From: Hellea sp965224755
Lineage (GTDB): Bacteria; Pseudomonadota; Alphaproteobacteria; Caulobacterales; Maricaulaceae
DNA length: 64,000 bases
NCBI GenBank assembly: GCA_965224755.1
Contig: OZ245061.1
Coordinates: forward strand, 1,736,001-1,800,000
Direction: 5' to 3'
Under the pieces are notes generated by a model, which worked only from the letters and a program-made list of their open reading frames with translations, was not told the DNA's origin and did no database searches. Shown here piece after piece: positions 60,478 through 64,000 of this stretch. How positions within the stretch are numbered: position 1 is the stretch's first letter; the number at the start of each line of letters is the position of its first letter. The position numbers and the translations under genes were made by a program.

Positions 60478-61374
60478 ATGCTAGACCTTATACAAGCCAT
60501 TCCTTTTCCCGATTGGATTAACCCCGACGCGATCAAAATCGGCAAATTTAGCGTCAAATGGTACGGCATTTCCTATATTATCGGGATTTACGCGGCCTAT
60601 TATTACGCCATGCGGGTGTGCAAACGCAAAGATATCTGGATTGTCGGCGGCGCGGCGCGCAAGCCTGAGCTGATACCGTCCAAAACCATGCTGCAAGACC
60701 TGATGTTTTACTGCCTGCTCGGGATTATTCTAGGCGGACGCCTCGGCTATATCCTGTTTTACAGCACCGAGACGATTTGGACAGCGCCGCAAGACATTCT
60801 CAAAGTCTGGGACGGCGGGATGAGCTTTCATGGCGGTTTTCTGGGTGTTGTTGCGGCAGTGTTTTACACGAAATGGCGTAAGAAACTCGATCTCTGGCGT
60901 ATCGCCGATATGACAGCAATTGGCGCGCCTTTGGGTCTGCTCTCTGTGCGGTTTTTGGGTAATTTCGTCAATCAGGAGCTTTATGGCCGGGTCACCGATG
61001 TGCCTTGGGCGTTTATTTTCAATACCGCCCCGGACAGCCTGCCGCGTCATCCCAGCCAGCTTTACGAAGCCTTTCTTGAAGGTATCGTGATTTTCTTTGT
61101 CTTAAGGGTATTAGCCACGCGCTACAAAGCCTTGACCAAGCCGGGGCTTTGCGCAGGCGCTTTCATCCTGCTTTATGGGTTCTTCCGTTTCTGCGTCGAA
61201 TTTGTGCGCGAACCAGACCCAATTTCGAAATTCGGCCCCCTCACCCGCGGTATGGCCTATTCCCTGCCCATGATTTTGGTTGGATTACTGATTGTGATTT
61301 GGGCTTGGAAACGCTCGCCCGTCTCGCCAAAGCGCGTCGCTCCCGCACCTGTTGATGATGACAAGCCCGCTTAA
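60478..61374 (+). CDS. lgt: Prolipoprotein diacylglyceryl transferase
   Basis: This 298-aa inner-membrane enzyme transfers a diacylglyceryl group from phosphatidylglycerol to the lipobox Cys of prolipoproteins; it serves the many lipoproteins seen here. Signature elements: WYGISYIIGIYAAYYYA, GGRLGYILFY, GGMSFHGGFLGVV (His/Gly motif), GNFVNQELYGRVTDVPW (the Lgt signature, with Asn and Arg) and RHPSQLYEAFLEG. The length is normal. It overlaps the next gene by 17 nt (61358-61374). Confidence 0.96.
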   Translation: MLDLIQAIPFPDWINPDAIKIGKFSVKWYGISYIIGIYAAYYYAMRVCKRKDIWIVGGAARKPELIPSKTMLQDLMFYCLLGIILGGRLGYILFYSTETIWTAPQDILKVWDGGMSFHGGFLGVVAAVFYTKWRKKLDLWRIADMTAIGAPLGLLSVRFLGNFVNQELYGRVTDVPWAFIFNTAPDSLPRHPSQLYEAFLEGIVIFFVLRVLATRYKALTKPGLCAGAFILLYGFFRFCVEFVREPDPISKFGPLTRGMAYSLPMILVGLLIVIWAWKRSPVSPKRVAPAPVDDDKPA

Positions 61375-62470
61375 ACAAAGGCTCATCGCCAAGATCAAAG
61401 CCGAAGGCCCGATCACGGTGGCTGAATATATGACGCTCTGCCTGCTTGATCCCGTTGACGGTTATTACCCAACGCGCGACCCGCTCGGCAGTGATGGCGA
61501 CTTCATCACCGCGCCCGAAATCAGCCAGATGTTCGGCGAACTTATCGGGCTGTGGTGCTTGCAAAGCTGGCAGGATATGGGGCGGCCTGAATTTATCCAC
61601 CTAATAGAACTTGGCCCCGGACGCGGCATTATGATGAGCGATATTCTCCGCGCCGCCGCTTTGGACAAAGATTTCATCAAAGCCGTGCATGTCACCTTGA
61701 TTGAGGCCTCTGCCGCGCTCGAAGCTGTGCAAGGCAAAACACTGGCGAGTGCGCCCTGCCCGGTTAGTTGGGCGGCGGATTTATCCGAAATCGAAGACGG
61801 AACCGCCATTATCATCGGTAATGAATTTCTCGATTGCCTGCCTATCCGCCAATTTATCCAGAAAGACCCGTTTGCAAGCCGCGCGGGCTGGCAGGAACGT
61901 CTGGTTATGTTTGAAGGCGGCGAATTGCGTTTCGGCCTCTCCCCCGCCGCGATCAGCGAGACTTTGCAGGCCGCTCTCCCAGAAGGTCAGAGCCAAGCCC
62001 GCACAGATGATCTGCTGGAGATATGCCCTGCCAATGCGCAAATTCTCGACCAGATCAAAACCCGTTTCGAGGTCGACCTCGGACGCGCGCTCTTCATTGA
62101 TTACGGCCCCGAAACAACGGAATTTGGCGACACGCTACAAGCCTTAAAACGGCACGAAAAAATCGGCGTTTTTTCTGACCCCGGTAATACAGACCTGACA
62201 GCGCGGGTTGATTTCGCGGCGCTCATAGAGATGGCCGAGGCCATAGACCTCGCCTGCGCCGCGCCCGTTGCTCAATGCGAGTTTCTTTCCAAATTAGGGA
62301 TTGAGATGCGGGCTGTTGCTCTCTCCCGCGCCAAACCGGACTCGAGGGAGAAAATTGCGCGACAATTACACCGCCTTACCGCTAGTGACGAAATGGGAGA
62401 ACTGTTTAAAGCGGTCTGTTTCCAATCCCGCAGCCTGCCAGTGCCGCTCGGCTTTCGGGATATGGCATGA
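61358..62470 (+). CDS. Class I SAM-dependent methyltransferase, MidA/NDUFAF7 family
   Basis: The protein has 370 aa from the ATG at 61358 (two further upstream alternatives, ATG 61355 and TTG 61352). DUF185/PF02636 signature: GPITVAEYMTLCLLDPVDGYY, GDFITAPEISQMFGELIGLW, LIELGPGRGIMMSDILRA (SAM motif I) and NEFLDCLPIRQF. Homologues methylate an Arg of the complex I subunit NDUFS2/NuoD (in mitochondria NDUFAF7). Its start lies inside the lgt 3' end and it overlaps pgeF by 4 nt, so the trio is an operon. Confidence 0.93.
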   Translation: MTSPLKQRLIAKIKAEGPITVAEYMTLCLLDPVDGYYPTRDPLGSDGDFITAPEISQMFGELIGLWCLQSWQDMGRPEFIHLIELGPGRGIMMSDILRAAALDKDFIKAVHVTLIEASAALEAVQGKTLASAPCPVSWAADLSEIEDGTAIIIGNEFLDCLPIRQFIQKDPFASRAGWQERLVMFEGGELRFGLSPAAISETLQAALPEGQSQARTDDLLEICPANAQILDQIKTRFEVDLGRALFIDYGPETTEFGDTLQALKRHEKIGVFSDPGNTDLTARVDFAALIEMAEAIDLACAAPVAQCEFLSKLGIEMRAVALSRAKPDSREKIARQLHRLTASDEMGELFKAVCFQSRSLPVPLGFRDMA

Positions 62471-63261
62471 CGGAATTTAAAACCCACCCGCTCCTGATAC
62501 ATGACGGCATTGCCCATGGTTTCTTTGGCCGTAAAGGCGGCGTTTCTACGGGCCTATATGCGAGCCTGAATACCGGCAAGGGTTCTCAAGATGATCCTGA
62601 TAATGTCGCCGAGAACCGCAAACGCGTGGCCGGAGCGCTCGGCACATCCGGGGGTAACCTGCTCAGCCTTCACCAAATCCATAGCACAGATGTCTTAATC
62701 GTGGACGCGCCCTTTCATGACCCGATTAGCGGCGAGGCCCCCAAGGCCGACGGCCTCGTCACCAAAACGCCGGGCCTCGCCCTCTCCGCACTCGCCGCTG
62801 ATTGCGGGCCTGTTTTATTTTGCGACCCGGACGCCCGTATCATCGGGGCTTGCCACGCCGGATGGCGCGGGGCTTTGGCGGGCATCACGGACGAGACTAT
62901 AAAAGCCATGATAGCCATTGGCGCGGCGCGGGACAATATCCACGCCGTTCTCGGCCCCTGTATTTCGCAAGACAGTTATGAGGTCGGGCATGATTACCGC
63001 GATAGTTTTGTTGCCGAGAACGAAGCCCATGACCGCTTCTTCAAGCTCGGTTCACCCCAAAACCCAAAAAGTGACAAACCGCATTTCGATCTTAAACGCT
63101 TTATTTTGGCAAAATTGCGCGGGGCTGGACTAACCCGAATCGAGGCCCTGCCCGATTGCACCTACGCGCGGCCTGAGGACTATTTCAGCTATCGTTACAA
63201 CACGCATCAGGGCGTTTCCGACTATGGCCGCAATATTTCTGCAATAATGCTAACAGAATGA
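62467..63261 (+). CDS. pgeF: Peptidoglycan editing factor PgeF (laccase domain, YfiH)
   Basis: The protein has 264 aa. Cu-oxidase_4 signature: GFFGRKGGVSTGLYASLN, SLHQIHSTDV, ADGLVTKTPG, AADCGPVLFCD and GACHAGWRGALAGITDE, with metal ligands His (HQIH), Cys (DCGP) and His (CHAGW). PgeF removes wrongly placed amino acids (L-Ser) from UDP-MurNAc-peptide precursors in E. coli. Overlap of 4 nt with the methyltransferase stop. A 69-nt gap separates it from prs. Confidence 0.95.
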   Translation: MTEFKTHPLLIHDGIAHGFFGRKGGVSTGLYASLNTGKGSQDDPDNVAENRKRVAGALGTSGGNLLSLHQIHSTDVLIVDAPFHDPISGEAPKADGLVTKTPGLALSALAADCGPVLFCDPDARIIGACHAGWRGALAGITDETIKAMIAIGAARDNIHAVLGPCISQDSYEVGHDYRDSFVAENEAHDRFFKLGSPQNPKSDKPHFDLKRFILAKLRGAGLTRIEALPDCTYARPEDYFSYRYNTHQGVSDYGRNISAIMLTE

Positions 63262-63330
63262 TTTACAAGCGGCGCGAGCCGCCCTATTGAGGCCGCAATC
63301 AAAACACAGACTCGAAGGTGATACGGGCCC

Positions 63331-64000
63331 ATGAAACTGATTAGCGGAACCGCCAATAATCCCTTGGCGCGCAATATTGCCAATGTGCTTGATGCCCCTC
63401 TGACCTCCGTTGATATAGAGCGCTTTCGCGATCAAGAAATTTTCGTGCGAATCAATGAAAATGTTCGCGGCGAGGATATCTTCTTAATCCAGCCGACCTC
63501 GGCTCCGGCCAATGATCACCTGATGGAATTGCTCATCCTAATCGACGCCCTTATGCGCGCCTCGGCGCAGCGCATCACCGCCGTTATCCCCTATTTCGGC
63601 TATGCCCGCCAAGACCGTAAAACCGGCGGCCGCACACCGATTTCTGCCAAGCTTGTTGCCAATCTGATTTCCAAAGCCGGAGCAGACCGGGTTTTGACAA
63701 TTGACCTCCACGCGGGGCAAATACAGGGCTTTTTCGATATCCCAACCGACAACCTCTTCGGTCAGCCCGTTTTTGTGACCGACATCAAAGAACAGCTCTC
63801 GAAGAAAGAGCGTGACAATTTGCTCTTCGTCTCGCCTGATACAGGCGGCGTGGTACGCACGCGCTCTATCGCCAAACAATTTAACGCCGATATCGCCATT
63901 GTCGATAAACGCCGCCCCAAGGCCGGCGAGAGCGAAGTGATGAATATTATCGGCGATGTCGCTGGCCGAAACTGTATTCTCTATGATGATATCATCGATT
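63331..64000 (+). CDS. prs: Ribose-phosphate pyrophosphokinase, 3' end cut by window edge
   Basis: The first 223 codons are present. PRPP synthase makes phosphoribosyl pyrophosphate from ribose-5-phosphate and ATP for nucleotide, His and Trp biosynthesis. Motifs: VDIERFRDQEIFVRINENVRG, PYFGYARQDRKTGGRTPI (ATP flexible loop), VLTIDLHAGQIQGFFDIP (metal His) and SPDTGGVVRTRSIA. The PRPP-binding loop begins at the window edge (YDDIID). The KRRPKAGE flexible catalytic loop is intact. Confidence 0.97.
   Translation, partial: MKLISGTANNPLARNIANVLDAPLTSVDIERFRDQEIFVRINENVRGEDIFLIQPTSAPANDHLMELLILIDALMRASAQRITAVIPYFGYARQDRKTGGRTPISAKLVANLISKAGADRVLTIDLHAGQIQGFFDIPTDNLFGQPVFVTDIKEQLSKKERDNLLFVSPDTGGVVRTRSIAKQFNADIAIVDKRRPKAGESEVMNIIGDVAGRNCILYDDIID

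Noticed and set aside
1..64000. CRISPR arrays, transposons, rRNA and tRNA genes
   Set aside because: No regularly spaced repeats, transposase-like frames or characteristic RNA sequences were seen when reading the window on both strands.

Overview
The window looks like a chromosomal segment of an aerobic alphaproteobacterium, most likely a marine, stalked or dimorphic relative of Maricaulales/Hyphomonadaceae. That placement is an inference. It rests on the gene families present (TonB-dependent receptor, many secreted or lipoprotein peptidases, ATP-type phosphoenolpyruvate carboxykinase, Coq4 and UbiK for ubiquinone, a gene-transfer-agent type 3TM holin, an alphaproteobacterial palindromic repeat) and on the ubiK / lgt / midA / pgeF / prs order at the right end. 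I see no insertion sequence, integrase, prophage structural gene, CRISPR array, rRNA or tRNA. The region is densely coded with short operons and several 1-4 nt gene overlaps.

Layout. 1-2.6 kb: minus-strand phosphotransferase (cut by the window edge) and two short-chain dehydrogenases. 2.6-5.4 kb: a tandem pair of zinc-ribbon membrane proteins (DUF3667) whose upstream 47 nt and downstream 24 nt are nearly identical, the scar of a tandem duplication. 5.4-6.3 kb: a two-gene lysis cassette (3TM holin plus M15 peptidase) in which the peptidase carries a single-base frameshift. 6.4-9.8 kb: a DUF2853/helix-hairpin-helix membrane fusion protein, an OmpA-type protein and a nitronate monooxygenase. 9.8-14.3 kb: M20 and M28 peptidases facing a second M28 peptidase. 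14.3-16.1 kb: two glycosyltransferases, one of the GT10 (fucosyltransferase) type. 16.2-24.8 kb: M1 peptidase, DUF6702 protein, two GSTs, VOC protein, lipoprotein, pckA, HAD phosphatase and Coq4. 24.8-28 kb: carbonic anhydrase, a RelB/DinJ-YafQ toxin-antitoxin pair and a LysM-5'-nucleotidase. 28-39.6 kb: desaturase, M28 peptidase with an AT-rich in-frame insertion, TolB-propeller amidohydrolase, TonB-dependent receptor, amino-acid:cation symporter and GNAT. 39.7-49.8 kb: an internally repeated secreted protein, VanZ, pterin dehydratase, Hsp33, TrkH, S9 peptidase, QueF, acyltransferase and glutathione-dependent formaldehyde dehydrogenase. 49.9-53.8 kb: a PAN-domain protein and a minus-strand operon of a 42-aa membrane protein, a Ca/Na antiporter, a PTPS-like protein, a PTR1/FolM-like reductase and FolB. 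54-64 kb: VOC protein, Kbp, NhaC, saccharopine dehydrogenase, DEAD-box helicase with a highly structured leader region, then ubiK, lgt, midA, pgeF and a truncated prs.

Functionally the window points to a protein- and peptide-consuming lifestyle. Secreted or lipid-anchored M1, M28, M20 and S9 enzymes could release peptides and amino acids; the TonB receptor and AGCS and Na+ transporters could import them; PEP carboxykinase would feed gluconeogenesis. The least explained items are the duplicated DUF3667 locus, the structured RNA-like elements upstream of the DEAD-box helicase and of the pterin dehydratase gene, the composition-shifted insertion in one M28 peptidase, and the pterin operon whose PTPS homologue lacks the usual catalytic cysteine.
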